DNA of 64,000 nt from Bryobacter aggregatus MPL3 (GCF_000702445.1 NZ_JNIF01000003.1:1674001-1738000), one strand, 5' to 3'; counted from the first letter of the stretch, positions 1 through 9,537 are shown. Notes: generated by a model from the letters alone, not told the origin. Program-made: numbers and translations.

Positions 1-789
1 GAGAAAGCAGCCATGGCGCGCCGCGGCAAAACCCCAAAGTCCTTGGCCGACTATCACTTTCCACCAATCGCCGCCGTGCCTGGCGACGAGTTTCAGTTGG
101 TTGCGCGAAGTGAGTTGCACCTGGCGGGGGTGCCAGGCGCCGAGCGTCGAACTACCCCGGTGCCAGGCGACCGCCGCCGGTTCATAGATGCCGCGCAGCC
201 CGAGTTTGCTGCCGCGCAAGCCGATATCGACATCTTCAAGATAACTTTCAAAGCTGAGGTCGAGCCCGCCGGTGGCCTCCCAGTACTCCCGGTTGAGGAG
301 GATCGCCGTCCAGGGGGCGAGATCGATCGAGCGGCCGCGATTCCAATAGGCGCTATCCCGTTTGCCCGCTCCAGCGCGCATCGGCACCCCGCTGAGGCTG
401 GCCAGATCCCAGGTGGCATCGATCCGCTCCGGGTGTTGCCATTGCAGGACTTTGCCGACGGCGAAGCTGGCATCGACGCGGGCGAGGCACTCGAGCCAGT
501 CCGGCGCGAGGCGAATGTCGTTGTTGAGAATTGCGATCCGGTGGGCGGTTGACGCTTCGATGCCGGCGTGGACGGCTGCGGCAAAGCCCAGATTTTTGCC
601 GAGGTCGAGCCAGGTGGCGCCATATTCTGCAGCAACTTCGCGCGAACCGTCTTCTGACGCACCATCGACGAGAATCACTGCAGTGGGCTGGAGAGTCTGC
701 GCGGCAAGACTCGGCAACAATTGCGCCAGATGCTCCCGCCCGCGCCAGGTGGGAACGACTACGTGAATCGCTTCTTCAGAAGAAACCAT
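1..789 (-). CDS. GT2 family glycosyltransferase (partial, runs off left edge)
   Basis: The frame is open from an ATG at 789 to base 1, giving 263 visible residues; the C-terminus lies outside the window. The visible part has a GT-A fold layout: a first beta strand VVVPTWRG (residues 10-17), VDGASEDGS (41-49), NLGFA (66-70), the nucleotide/metal site NND (89-91) and LEDVD (184-188). These are typical of rhamnosyl/polysaccharide GT2 enzymes that add sugars at the cytoplasmic face of the inner membrane. The start overlaps the preceding gene by 31 bp, so the two are probably translated from one message. Sugar specificity cannot be read from sequence. Confidence 0.85.
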   Translation of the reverse strand, partial: MVSSEEAIHVVVPTWRGREHLAQLLPSLAAQTLQPTAVILVDGASEDGSREVAAEYGATWLDLGKNLGFAAAVHAGIEASTAHRIAILNNDIRLAPDWLECLARVDASFAVGKVLQWQHPERIDATWDLASLSGVPMRAGAGKRDSAYWNRGRSIDLAPWTAILLNREYWEATGGLDLSFESYLEDVDIGLRGSKLGLRGIYEPAAVAWHRGSSTLGAWHPRQVQLTSRNQLKLVARHGGDWWKVIVGQGLWGFAAARHGCFL

Positions 790-1430
790 AGGTTGTAGAA
801 GCCATCCCGCCACGGGTTTAGCTTAATTTCCCCGAGCCGCGACGTATAGTGAATCGAGAGTTCGGCAAAACGAACATTCTCTGCCTTGATCGCCTCGATT
901 TTTATTTCTTCCGAAAACGCCATTCCGTCGCTTTCGAGCGTCATTTGAGAGAGGATGCTTCTGCGGAAGACCCACATGCCGCTTTGTGAGTCGCTCACCC
1001 AGCGAAAATAAAGGATGCTCATCGCAATCGACAGGATGAAGTTGCCGATCTTATGCTTGAAGCTCATCGCCTCCGGGTCTCGCACCGGGAAGCGCGAGGC
1101 GTTGAGGAAATCGACGTCCAAATGACGGAAGGCTTCGAGCAGATAAGAGATGGCGTCGGGAGGATAGCTATGGTCCCCGTCGAGGGTGACGATAATGTCA
1201 CCGGTGGCAAAGGCAAAGCCCTTCTTATAAGCACGCCCGTAGCCGCGGGCATCTTCGCGAATGACACGCGCGCCGAAGCGGGCCGCCACCTCACTGGTGC
1301 GGTCTGTGGATCCGTTGTCCACCACGATCACTTCATCGACCAGGGGCGGCATACGCAGCAGAACCTGCTCGATTCCCTGCTCTTCATTGAGGCAGGGCAT
1401 GATGACGGTGATGCGTTGGTTGTTATACAT
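759..1430 (-). CDS. GT2 glycosyltransferase, dolichol/polyprenyl-phosphate mannosyltransferase-like
   Basis: A 223-residue single-domain GT2 enzyme. It has MPCLNEE (11-17), DNGSTD (38-43), the DxD-containing DGDHSYPP (84-91) and a SQSGMW segment near 150, the layout of DPM1/GtrB-type enzymes that load a sugar from a nucleotide onto a polyprenyl phosphate. No C-terminal membrane segments are present, so it is the soluble DPM1 type. It starts at an ATG 24 bp from the divergent secreted-protein gene and overlaps the next glycosyltransferase by 31 bp. Donor and lipid specificity are inferred only from family. Confidence 0.88.
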   Translation of the reverse strand: MYNNQRITVIMPCLNEEQGIEQVLLRMPPLVDEVIVVDNGSTDRTSEVAARFGARVIREDARGYGRAYKKGFAFATGDIIVTLDGDHSYPPDAISYLLEAFRHLDVDFLNASRFPVRDPEAMSFKHKIGNFILSIAMSILYFRWVSDSQSGMWVFRRSILSQMTLESDGMAFSEEIKIEAIKAENVRFAELSIHYTSRLGEIKLNPWRDGFYNLWFLLKKRFT

Positions 1431-1454
1431 CAGAAAAGGAAATTCCAGAATGCC

Positions 1455-2003
1455 ATGCGCACTCTAGCTCTACTAGTCTCTACTACACTGACGGCCGTGA
1501 TCGGCCTGGCCCAGGGCAATGCCGAATTGAGCCAGGTGCAAACCGTGTACCTCATGCCGATGGCGAATGGCTTTGACCAATATCTCGCGAATCGCCTGCG
1601 CAATGGGGTGAACCAGATTCGCATCGTGACCGACCCTTCCAAGGCCGATGCTGTTTTTACCGATCGCATCGGGACCAGCTTTGAGGCGAAGCTCGAAGAA
1701 ATGGAAGAGGCGGCCAAAGAAAAAGTGGCTGCTGTCGCGCCGGTGACTTCGCCGCTCCCACAGGACATCCCACACAATGCGGGTCCGGTGGGCGACACGC
1801 CGTCCGCAGGCTTCAAGTTTGCCCCAAAGATTTCGTCCAGCGCCGGCCGTGGCCGTGGGACGTACTTCCTGGTAGACCGCCGCTCGCGTCTGGTGCTCTG
1901 GTCGACATACAAGGCATCAAAAGACATGCAGCCGAAGACGCTGAATGGGACCGCGGGCAAGATTGCTGAGGAGCTGGAACGAGACTTCATCGGCAAGAAG
2001 TAA
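1455..2003 (+). CDS. secreted protein of unknown function
   Basis: This is a 182-residue protein with a clear signal peptide (MRTLALLVSTTLTAVIGLAQG). The open frame extends further upstream, but that part is antisense to the glycosyltransferase and the ATG at 1455 is the first start giving a signal peptide. The mature part includes an LVDRRSRLVLWS segment; a similar late aromatic/basic block recurs in acidobacterial secreted proteins. No catalytic motif is recognised. The 3' end overlaps the convergent glycosyltransferase gene by 17 bp. It is likely exported to the periplasm, function unknown. Confidence 0.72.
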   Translation: MRTLALLVSTTLTAVIGLAQGNAELSQVQTVYLMPMANGFDQYLANRLRNGVNQIRIVTDPSKADAVFTDRIGTSFEAKLEEMEEAAKEKVAAVAPVTSPLPQDIPHNAGPVGDTPSAGFKFAPKISSSAGRGRGTYFLVDRRSRLVLWSTYKASKDMQPKTLNGTAGKIAEELERDFIGKK

Positions 2004-4332
2004 TTGCCTTCTCTGCCAGACGGCGCCGGTACTCTGCCGCCAGCCGCGCAATCACCAGTTCGGAATCCCACTCCTGACTGACATATTGATGAGCGCGGTT
2101 GGCCATGGCCGTGGCTTGGGTCCGGTCGCCTAATAAGGCTTCGAGACCATCGGCAAACTCCTCCGCCGTAGTCGCCAGACGGCAATGCTCTCCGTCCACC
2201 TCGGACAACCCTTCCGCTCCCACCCTCGTTGACACCACCGGAATGCCCGAAGCAAAGGCTTCGAGCAACTTCACACGAATTCCACTCCCAGCCAGAATCG
2301 GACAGATGAACACCGGTGCGCTTGCCATCTCGCTGGCAATGCTTTCCCGGTAGCCCGGCAATTCGAGAATGCCTTCCGAATTGGCAAAGGCGTAAGTGGG
2401 TGGCGGTTCCATGCCAATGGCAAGCACTTTGAAATCGACATTGCGCTGCTTGAGGATCGGAACGACGGCATCGAAGAACCACTGCAACGCTTCGAGATTC
2501 GGCAGATGCCGGAAGCCACCGACAAACAGCACCGTGTTGCCGTTGCGCGCTTCGAGATTCGCTTGAAACTTCTTTACCGGAATCGAAGCACGCAAGCCAT
2601 CCCGCAGGCGCGGCGCAAGGCTCGGCTTCAAGCTTTGCACGTAGTCGAGATTGGCTCCGGTACACACCTCGATCAGGTCGCAGCGATCCAGCATCTTCAT
2701 TTCCCAATGCATCGCTTTCAGATACTCGATGCTGGCGGGGATGCGCCACAGCAGACTTGGGTTGGTGGCAATCTGCCGCGAGATCGACTGGAAGTAGATG
2801 TCGTGCTCAAAGATGGCACAGAGCAGCCGCTGGAAATCGCAAGCGTATTGGCCGAGATTGGTGTACTCGAGCTGCAGCACGTCGATCTTGCGATCAAGGA
2901 TCGTGCGATGGATCATCCACTCCAGGTCTTCGTTGGCAAACTCTTCCACCGCGCTGGGCGTCAGGCTGAAAGGCGCCGCCGGCTTGCCGGTCATGCGGAC
3001 CAGAAACTGCATGCTGGCCGTGAAATCTTCGAGCTCTTCATGCGCGTAGCGTTCCCATTCCTCATCGACCAAGGCGATGAGATGCACTTCGGCATGCTTG
3101 CTCAACTCGCGTACGGCGAGCTGCATGAAGACCGCGCCGCCGTGCGAAGCGGGCGCGAGGCCATAAGGGGAGACCATCAACACGCGTGGCTTTTGAGGAG
3201 GGGCGGGGGCGATGGGCTCAAAGCGATCGCGATAGTAACCGCCCATCGGACGGCGCATTGCTTCCTTGTCATCGACATCGGCCAGGCAGCGTGCGCGCCA
3301 GCGCGCTTTTGCCGCACCGAAAATTTGCAGTGCAGCGCGAAAGAGACTGGGGAAGTTCGCGCGACCCGGCCGGTCGCCAAACAGAAGGCTGATCCAGGCC
3401 GAGGCATAAGACGAGGCAAAGTGCTCGAGTAACATCGACGGGGCATGGATATTTTTCCAGGCGAACAAAACATAATTCTTGAGCACAATCGACTGGATGT
3501 ATTCGCGTGAAAACTTCTTGCCGATGGTGCCGCGATGTTCGTGCCACACTTTGCTCTGCGGTTGATACAGAACCCGCCAACCACGCTTCCAGGCTAAATA
3601 ACCAAGGTCGGTATCTTCGAGATAAAAGGGTCGCAGCAATTCATCGAAGCCGCCTAACTCCAAAAACTTGTTGCGATCAAAGGCGCAAGAACCACCGCCG
3701 CCATAGAAGCAGGGGAAGAGATCGGTCACCTGTTCATCAATGCGATGGCGCAGTTGTAAGAAGCCGCGTTTCCAATGCGCCTGTGTGAGTCCGGTCTCTT
3801 CGCGTAACTTATTCGGGTCTGAGAAGAAGATCTGGCAGGAGACCGCAAAGACATCCGCATCGGCAAAGCCTTTTAACAGCGGAGCAAGAAAGTCACGATC
3901 GACGCGCATATCGCTGTTGAGTAATACAACGACATCATTCTTTGCTTCGCGAAAGCCGCGATTCGATCCGCCGCCAAAGCCAAGATTCTTTTTCAGTGCG
4001 ACTAACTTCACACTGGGGAAATGAGCTCTGACAAATGCGGCGCTGCCATCTTCACTGCCGTTGTCGACTACGATGACTTCGTTGTCCGGATGTCCAGACA
4101 TTGCATCGACCACGCTGGGCAGATACTTCTCGAGAAGATCTTTGCCATTCCAATTCGGAATCACGACACTCGCTGATTTTTGATTGGCCTTCTGATTGGG
4201 TGGTAACTTCTTTTCACCAAGCGCATGCCAGAGCAGATCGACAAGCCAGAGCGTGACCAGTTCCACAAGGAGGAAGAGCGGACTCAGAAGAACAATCGGG
4301 AGTTGCCGCAAAACCCGCTTTAGCAAAATCAT
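1987..4332 (-). CDS. two-domain glycosyltransferase (GT2 + GT4 fusion)
   Basis: A 781-residue protein. A hydrophobic N-terminus (about 2-35) probably anchors it to the membrane. A GT2 domain follows with VVIPNWNG (about 56), DNGSEDGS (90-97), a DxD-like NSDMRVD (about 135) and YLEDTDLGY (about 240). From about residue 400 (PRVLMVSPYG) a GT4/GT-B domain runs to the end, with GGFRHLPNLEAL and the donor-site segment GSGIRVKLLEAFASGIPVV near 690-710. One polypeptide could therefore add two sugars in sequence. The start chosen (ATG 4332) overlaps the upstream stop as ATGA; an in-frame start 15 codons further upstream would overlap more. Confidence 0.87.
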   Translation of the reverse strand: MILLKRVLRQLPIVLLSPLFLLVELVTLWLVDLLWHALGEKKLPPNQKANQKSASVVIPNWNGKDLLEKYLPSVVDAMSGHPDNEVIVVDNGSEDGSAAFVRAHFPSVKLVALKKNLGFGGGSNRGFREAKNDVVVLLNSDMRVDRDFLAPLLKGFADADVFAVSCQIFFSDPNKLREETGLTQAHWKRGFLQLRHRIDEQVTDLFPCFYGGGGSCAFDRNKFLELGGFDELLRPFYLEDTDLGYLAWKRGWRVLYQPQSKVWHEHRGTIGKKFSREYIQSIVLKNYVLFAWKNIHAPSMLLEHFASSYASAWISLLFGDRPGRANFPSLFRAALQIFGAAKARWRARCLADVDDKEAMRRPMGGYYRDRFEPIAPAPPQKPRVLMVSPYGLAPASHGGAVFMQLAVRELSKHAEVHLIALVDEEWERYAHEELEDFTASMQFLVRMTGKPAAPFSLTPSAVEEFANEDLEWMIHRTILDRKIDVLQLEYTNLGQYACDFQRLLCAIFEHDIYFQSISRQIATNPSLLWRIPASIEYLKAMHWEMKMLDRCDLIEVCTGANLDYVQSLKPSLAPRLRDGLRASIPVKKFQANLEARNGNTVLFVGGFRHLPNLEALQWFFDAVVPILKQRNVDFKVLAIGMEPPPTYAFANSEGILELPGYRESIASEMASAPVFICPILAGSGIRVKLLEAFASGIPVVSTRVGAEGLSEVDGEHCRLATTAEEFADGLEALLGDRTQATAMANRAHQYVSQEWDSELVIARLAAEYRRRLAEKAITSCR

Positions 4333-5552
4333 GAAAACTTCGGCCCGAGTCCGAATGCCTTCCCCATTCGGATCCAACGCGAGGCTTCCACCGCGGCAAG
4401 CTTTGCTTCTGCTTCCTGCCGCTTTGTCTGTTCTGCCATGGCTCTTGCTTCTGCGCTATCGATTTGAGCGTGGGCTTGGCGCAACTCTTCATCGAGCTTC
4501 TGCACATGAGCGGCGATCGAGGCAAGCTGCGCGTTCAATTTGGATTCGTTCTCGCGAGACCAGTTCACGTGCTTGGCGATCTCCGCCTCATAGCCGCTGA
4601 TGATCGAGAGCGCCTCTTGCTTGTGCTGGTCCATTTCTGATTCCAGCCGCTCGATCTCCTTGGACGCCTGATCCACGCGTGCGTTCTGTTCGAGTGCCCA
4701 CTGGTTCTTCGCCTCGATCTCTGTCTTGAGATTGCGGAACTGATCGACGAGCAACTGATGCTTCTCAGTTGTCTGCGCGAGCCACTCATTCTTGGTTTGG
4801 AGCTCGGCTTCGAGCCGCTCGATGTGGTGTTCGCGTTCGCGCAGGACATTTGCCGCAGTGGGCACATACACGTACGAAGGCCCCCCGATCATGGGTGTCG
4901 AGGCGCAAACGGCGACAAAGAAGTGTGCCTCGTCAGGGTTGGGAGTGGATGCCTCGAGACGCAACTCCGTGCCGGACTTTCCTTCGATCGGCAAGAATAC
5001 AAGACCGCTCGCATGGTTCTGGACAAAGAAAGCCTGGTGGGGGAAGTACTCGCTCAGAGCACTTCGAAATTCTTCAAACTCAAACTCGTGTTCATGAAAC
5101 GGATTCGGCCCATTGCGTTTTCGGCTCTCGGCATAGAACTTGATGTTCGGAGTAGAGACAATGAACTGGCCGCCAGGGGCCAGCACGCGGCGGACTTCAC
5201 TCAGCAGCTTGCGATAGTCGGTGAGATGTTCAATCACCTCAAAGCAGACACCCAACTCGAAGATCCCGTCGGCAAAGGGGAGGGCTTCGAGCGAAGCAAC
5301 ATCGAACTGCAGATTGGGGCGCACATAATTCTTGCGTGCTTCTGTCACGGCTTCGGGATCGACATCGACGCCAATCACACTTGCCGCATTGGCCGCCAAT
5401 TCGGCGGAGCCATAACCGGCGCCGCAGCCTAGATCGATCACCCGCTTGCCGCGCGCCAGACGTGACGCAAACAAATAACGGGAAAGATGTTCGTTCCAAA
5501 GGTCGATATCGACCTTGCCCGGGATCACCCGCTCACCGGTAAACTCAGCCAC
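4329..5552 (-). CDS. class I SAM methyltransferase with C-terminal coiled coil
   Basis: The N-terminal half is a class I (Rossmann) SAM-dependent methyltransferase: motif I VIDLGCGAGYGS (about 38-49), VDVDPEAV, and a motif near 112 (VIEHLTDY) as in UbiE/Ubie-like enzymes. Residues ~225-390 are a long heptad-type coiled coil rich in Glu, Gln, Lys and Ala. Such methyltransferase-coiled-coil proteins occur in O-antigen clusters, where a related arrangement (WbdD) caps chains and measures length; here that role is only inferred. GTG at 5552 is preferred over TTG 5564 because GAGG sits 6-9 bases before it; it overlaps wzt by 8 bp. Confidence 0.82.
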   Translation of the reverse strand: MAEFTGERVIPGKVDIDLWNEHLSRYLFASRLARGKRVIDLGCGAGYGSAELAANAASVIGVDVDPEAVTEARKNYVRPNLQFDVASLEALPFADGIFELGVCFEVIEHLTDYRKLLSEVRRVLAPGGQFIVSTPNIKFYAESRKRNGPNPFHEHEFEFEEFRSALSEYFPHQAFFVQNHASGLVFLPIEGKSGTELRLEASTPNPDEAHFFVAVCASTPMIGGPSYVYVPTAANVLREREHHIERLEAELQTKNEWLAQTTEKHQLLVDQFRNLKTEIEAKNQWALEQNARVDQASKEIERLESEMDQHKQEALSIISGYEAEIAKHVNWSRENESKLNAQLASIAAHVQKLDEELRQAHAQIDSAEARAMAEQTKRQEAEAKLAAVEASRWIRMGKAFGLGPKFS

Positions 5553-6885
5553 GGAGCACCTCAACTTCGCTCGTCTGCATCAGGCGGGCATTCACTTCCA
5601 CGCGGCAGGGCAGGTGGAGGTAGCCATAAATTTGACCCTCGCTATGGCCCATCTGGAGGATCATCGCGTTGTCAATCCAGTCACACATCTTGTAGTGGGT
5701 GAGGCTTCCGTCGGCAATGGCAGGCGAGAACGAGAAGTGCGATGGATAGAGGGCCGGAATCTCGAGATGAAAATCCACCGTGATCGTGTCGCCCGGCGCC
5801 ATCGGTGGCAATTCGTGCCCCTCGCGAATCGTATTGGTGCCAGCAAAGTCCAAGCCCATATGATTGCGCATCATGAAGCCAATGTTCGGGAGATCAATGC
5901 GTTCGTTGGCACGGGCACTGATGCGTAAGATGGCCTTCGTGTTGGGTTCCAACATGAGAGCCGTTTCGCCGGTCTCACGCAGCACGGCGATGCCGATGAT
6001 TTGCGCGCGGCCGTCGCCATGGCGGTGATCGACATTCGGAACCGCGGTGACGACTTCCGGCGCCATGCCCGCCGTGCTTTCGCGATTGGCGCGATGTTCG
6101 GCGTAGTGCTCGACGAAGTCGGAATCCTTTTCACTCATTGCAGCCAAGTACTTTGCGACAACAAGTTCTGTTGAACCCAGCTCGCGGATGCGGCCATGGT
6201 CGAGCCACATCACCCGATCGCCGATTGCCTTCACATCGCCCATCGCATGGCTCACAAAAAGAATCGTCACGCCGCGTTGCCGCAGTTCATGCACTTTGCG
6301 CAAACAGCGTTGGCGGAAGTAGACGTCCCCGACTGCGAGTGCTTCATCGACGAGCAGAATTTCCGGATCGACATGAATGGCAACCGAGAAGGCGAGCCGC
6401 ACCGTCATGCCGCTCGAATAGGTTTTGACCGGTTGATCGAGGAAGTCACCAATCTCAGCGAACTCTTCGATCGACTGGAAGCGGCGGTCTGTTTCCTCGC
6501 GAGAGAGTCCAAGAATGGCGGCGTTCAAATAAACATTATCGCGGCCACTGAACTCTGGATTAAAACCGCTGCCCAACTCAAGGAGGGCAGCCACCCGGCC
6601 TCGCACTTTTGCTGTGCCGCCGCTTGGTTGCAGGATGCCTGCGATGATCTGCAGCAGCGTGCTCTTGCCAGACCCGTTTTCGCCGATGATGCAGAAGGTT
6701 TCTCCTGCCCGGACGGAGAAGGTGATTCCTTCTAAAGCATTGAAAATACGGTGTTTCTTCACCGTATTGAGGGTCATCAGTTCCACCAGACGGTCGGATG
6801 GCGCCTCGTAGATCGCATAGCTCTTGGATACGTTCTCGAACGCAATGACGGGCGTGGTCGTCGATGTTGCTTCCGCGGTTTCCAC
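5545..6885 (-). CDS. wzt: polysaccharide ABC transporter ATP-binding protein (Wzt-like)
   Basis: A 446-residue ATPase of the O-antigen/teichoic acid export family. Walker A GENGSGKS is at 68-75, the signature YSSGM at 156-160, and Walker B ILLVDE at 176-181. The ABC domain is followed from about residue 285 by a Wzt-type C-terminal beta-sandwich that in this family binds the modified glycan end before export. The gene starts with GTG and opens the minus-strand glycan operon, whose methyltransferase and glycosyltransferases overlap it in series. No cognate Wzm permease is present in the window. Confidence 0.88.
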   Translation of the reverse strand: METAEATSTTTPVIAFENVSKSYAIYEAPSDRLVELMTLNTVKKHRIFNALEGITFSVRAGETFCIIGENGSGKSTLLQIIAGILQPSGGTAKVRGRVAALLELGSGFNPEFSGRDNVYLNAAILGLSREETDRRFQSIEEFAEIGDFLDQPVKTYSSGMTVRLAFSVAIHVDPEILLVDEALAVGDVYFRQRCLRKVHELRQRGVTILFVSHAMGDVKAIGDRVMWLDHGRIRELGSTELVVAKYLAAMSEKDSDFVEHYAEHRANRESTAGMAPEVVTAVPNVDHRHGDGRAQIIGIAVLRETGETALMLEPNTKAILRISARANERIDLPNIGFMMRNHMGLDFAGTNTIREGHELPPMAPGDTITVDFHLEIPALYPSHFSFSPAIADGSLTHYKMCDWIDNAMILQMGHSEGQIYGYLHLPCRVEVNARLMQTSEVEVLRG

Positions 6886-6973
6886 AGATTAAATTCGTTG
6901 TCTTTCCTTTTAGTTTGACAAGCAAGGCGCTTGCCGGATAGCCTGAAGAAAGGGCCTGTTTCGCAGGCCGCTT

Positions 6974-7048
6974 GCCGGCGTAGCTCAGAGGTAGAGCGAG
7001 GGTCTCATAATCCCTAGGTCGGAGGTTCGAGTCCTCCCGCCGGCACCA
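6974..7048 (+). tRNA. tRNA with CAT anticodon (Met elongator or Ile2)
   Basis: The cloverleaf is complete: acceptor GCCGGCG/CGCCGGC, D arm GCTC-GAGC, anticodon loop CTCATAA, T arm GGAGG-TTCGAGT-CCTCC, discriminator A and an encoded CCA. The G1-C72 pair argues against initiator tRNA. The base pair next to the loop is a T-T mismatch (31/39). With a CAT anticodon it could be elongator Met or the lysidine-modified Ile2; sequence alone does not settle this. Confidence 0.93.
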
Positions 7049-7060
7049 TCCGCTACCAAT

Positions 7061-7978
7061 CTAATTCTCGCCTACCAACTGCTGGTAGATCCGGTCCAGT
7101 TCATCGGGCGAGTAATATTCGATTTCAATTCTGCCGCGCTTTTCGTTCTTCGGCAAAATTCTCACGCGAGTTCCCAGCACCCGTTGCACTTCTTCCTCGG
7201 CCGCTTTGACGTTCGGGTCGATGTGCACTTTCTTTTCTTCCTTGATCGGCGCGGGCTGCGTCATGCTTTGCACGAGGGCTTCGGTGGCGCGCACGGAGAG
7301 TCCTTGCGACACCACTTTTTCGGCCACACTCTTTTGCAGTTCTTCGGTGGGCAATGCCAGCAGTGCGCGGGCGTGACCCATCGAAATGCGACTCTCGCTC
7401 AACAGCGTTTGGATCTCGACAGGCAGACGTAACAGGCGCAGGAAGTTGGTGATCGTCGTGCGATCCTTTCCGGTGCGGCGGCCAATCTCTTCGTGGGTGA
7501 GATTCAGTTCACGGCTCAGGCGATCAAAGGCAACCGCGGTTTCAATCGCATTGAGATCGTCGCGCTGGATGTTTTCGATCAGGGCAAGCGTGAGAATGTT
7601 CTCGTCGGCGATGTCCTGGATGACGACGGGAACCGTGGTGAGCCCGGCCATGCGGGCTGCACGCCAGCGCCGTTCGCCGGCCACAATCTCGTAGTCGTCT
7701 CCGAGCCTGCGCACGAGGATCGGCTGGATGATGCCGTTCACCTTGATGCTCTCGGAGAGTTCGTACAGTTTTTCGGGGCTGAAGAAACTGCGCGGTTGTC
7801 TCGCGTTGGCGATGACCGAATCGAGGGGCAATTGCATCCATCCGGTGGATGCTTCTGGTGCCACTGCGGGAGCAGCGGCCACTGCCGCGGGCGCGGCGCT
7901 GGGTGTGTTCGGACGGCTCGGCAGCAATGCCGAGAGGCCCTTACCCAATACTCTGCGCGGATCGTGCGGCTTGTTCAT
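7061..7978 (-). CDS. parB: chromosome partitioning protein ParB
   Basis: This 305-residue ParB is the CTPase clamp that loads at parS and spreads along DNA. The N-terminal [11 protein letters not shown] (10-20) is the ParA-interacting segment common to chromosomal ParBs. An Ala/Pro linker follows, then the CTP-binding box GERRWRA (101-107), a helix-turn-helix around 150-175 that reads parS, and a C-terminal dimerisation domain. ATG 7978 lies 10 bases after AAGGAG and overlaps parA by 38 bp. Its targets are very likely the thirteen parS-like sites just upstream of parA. It converges on the tRNA gene with 12 bp between them. Confidence 0.95.
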   Translation of the reverse strand: MNKPHDPRRVLGKGLSALLPSRPNTPSAAPAAVAAAPAVAPEASTGWMQLPLDSVIANARQPRSFFSPEKLYELSESIKVNGIIQPILVRRLGDDYEIVAGERRWRAARMAGLTTVPVVIQDIADENILTLALIENIQRDDLNAIETAVAFDRLSRELNLTHEEIGRRTGKDRTTITNFLRLLRLPVEIQTLLSESRISMGHARALLALPTEELQKSVAEKVVSQGLSVRATEALVQSMTQPAPIKEEKKVHIDPNVKAAEEEVQRVLGTRVRILPKNEKRGRIEIEYYSPDELDRIYQQLVGEN

Positions 7979-8738
7979 TGGCCATGATCTCCTTTGCCAG
8001 TTTAATGTAGCTCTCGGCGCCTTTCGAGCGGACGTCATACGAGATCACCGGCTTGCCAAAGCTCGGTGCTTCCGCCAGGCGAATGCTGCGCGGGATTACG
8101 GTCTCAAACACCTGATTGCCAAAGAACTCGCGCAAGTCATTGGCCACCTGCCGGGTGAGGTTGGTGCGATCGTCGAACATCGTCAGCAGAACGCCTTCAA
8201 TAGGCAGCTCATGCTGGAAGGCTTCGCGAATGCGTTGGATGGTGTCGATCAACTGCGAAACCCCTTCGAGGGCGAAGAATTCGCACTGGATGGGGACGAT
8301 CAGAGAATCGGCTGCGATGAGAGCGTTCAGATTCAACAGATCGAGGGCAGGGGGGCAGTCGAGCAGGATGTAGTGGTAATCGGCGCGGACGAGATTCAGA
8401 GCGGTCTGAAGGCGGAAGGCGCGTTCGTCTTCGTCGACAAGATCGATGTTGGCGGCGACAAGGTTTTTGTCGGCGGGGATGAGATAGAGGCCATCGAAGT
8501 CGGTGGCGACTGCGGCTTCACTCGCGGTGCAGTTGCTGGCCAGGACATCGTAGCAGGTGAACTTCAGACCCTCTTTGGCCACTCCCACACCAGTAGTAGC
8601 GTTACCTTGGGGATCACAGTCAACTAATAGTACCTTGAGCTCATTGAGAGCCATGGACGCTGCCAGATTGATGGCCGTCGTCGTTTTCCCGACCCCACCC
8701 TTTTGGTTGGTGATCGCAATGATTTTTCCCACGGGCAT
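7941..8738 (-). CDS. parA: chromosome partitioning ATPase ParA
   Basis: A 265-residue Walker-type ATPase with the deviant Walker A motif KGGVGKTT (13-20), VDCDPQGN (39-46) and ILLDCPP, as in chromosomal ParA/Soj. It binds nonspecific DNA in the ATP state and moves ParB-parS complexes. It lacks the N-terminal HTH extension of plasmid P1-type ParA, so it should not autoregulate by itself. It is translated from the ATG at 8738 and overlaps parB. The 5' side faces the parS array; the nearest site is centred 78 bp upstream of the start, so ParB spreading may affect its transcription (inference). Confidence 0.95.
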   Translation of the reverse strand: MPVGKIIAITNQKGGVGKTTTAINLAASMALNELKVLLVDCDPQGNATTGVGVAKEGLKFTCYDVLASNCTASEAAVATDFDGLYLIPADKNLVAANIDLVDEDERAFRLQTALNLVRADYHYILLDCPPALDLLNLNALIAADSLIVPIQCEFFALEGVSQLIDTIQRIREAFQHELPIEGVLLTMFDDRTNLTRQVANDLREFFGNQVFETVIPRSIRLAEAPSFGKPVISYDVRSKGAESYIKLAKEIMANEQAARSAQSIG

Positions 8739-8808
8739 ATCTTAGCACTGTATGAGTGAGCTAGCTTCTTTGCTTTCAGTCAGGTAGGAAAGAGGGCAGG
8801 GGAGCGAG

Positions 8809-8824
8809 GGTTTCACGTGGAACG
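8809..8824 (+). other. parS-like site 1
   Basis: GGTTTCACGTGGAACG. The core 13 bases match the majority form; the outermost base on each side differs. This is the site closest to parA. Confidence 0.8.
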
Positions 8825-8966
8825 AAGCCGATCGGCGAAGAAGCGGGCAACTTTCGGTCCGATCTCTCCTGCAGCGCATTCAAGTTCTGCAGGCGGGAGA
8901 AACACTCTGGCGACTCCGAGTTGGGGTGACGGTCCGGCTGCTGGAGCAGAGAAGGGGCACTCCCTA

Positions 8967-8982
8967 TGTTTCACGTGGAACG
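8967..8982 (+). other. parS-like site 2
   Basis: TGTTTCACGTGGAACG, one outer base away from the majority 16-mer. Confidence 0.88.
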
Positions 8983-9058
8983 CGGCCTGCTTGGCCTCGC
9001 TGTCCTGAAAGGAGAGATTTTTCTGTGCGAGAATGCGTGCTCCAGAGAGGAAATGGCA

Positions 9059-9074
9059 TGTTTCACGTGGAACA
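9059..9074 (+). other. parS-like site 3
   Basis: TGTTTCACGTGGAACA, the full majority form; differs from the classical parS consensus at a single base. Confidence 0.92.
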
Positions 9075-9268
9075 GCGCGGATTGCCACTCTCGACGACCT
9101 TCGGAATCAAGGCAGAGGTGTTGGATTCTGCTCGAAGAGCGGATTTTCCCCCTCTTCAGTCCTCAGATGGGTTGTTTTGAGGACCGAAGGAATCATTTTT
9201 TCGCGAGAACAACCTTCTGTGCAGCCAGCGGAACTCATTTCAACTCTGGAATGAGAAGCAGAAGCAAA

Positions 9269-9284
9269 TGTTTCACGTGGAACT
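9269..9284 (+). other. parS-like site 4
   Basis: TGTTTCACGTGGAACT. It follows the longest site-free gap in the array (210 bp centre to centre). Confidence 0.88.
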
Positions 9285-9387
9285 ACTGCTGAAACCCCAT
9301 GGAAGACGCATGTTTGGGGCTGGAGTTCCGGTTTTCGGTGGCTCGGAGGTCAAAATGGCACGAATCTCCTGGATGGTGCTGTGTTGT

Positions 9388-9403
9388 GGTTCCACGTGGA
9401 ACC
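9388..9403. other. parS-like site 5 (perfect palindrome)
   Basis: GGTTCCACGTGGAACC, a perfect 16-bp palindrome made of two TTCCAC-type half sites, like the parS form known from Pseudomonas. Confidence 0.88.
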
Positions 9404-9438
9404 CATGCCTTCGCTTCCGATCCTTCTCCTCGATCGAG

Positions 9439-9454
9439 TGTTTCACGTGGAACA
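9439..9454 (+). other. parS-like site 6
   Basis: TGTTTCACGTGGAACA, full majority form, only 51 bp from the centre of site 5. Confidence 0.92.
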
Positions 9455-9537
9455 AGGGCGGAATCCCCTACCAAACTTGGTTGTGCGGTCCCTGTAGGTT
9501 TTCGTGCTCGGATTTTTTTGGAGAATCCGGTATTCAG

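Noticed and set aside
1053-1454. N-terminal extension of the secreted protein at 1455
   Set aside because: The extension is antisense to a clear glycosyltransferase and removes the signal peptide from the N-terminus.
2506-3432. 308-residue plus-strand frame inside the GT2-GT4 gene
   Set aside because: Shadow of a well-supported minus-strand gene; no recognisable motif.
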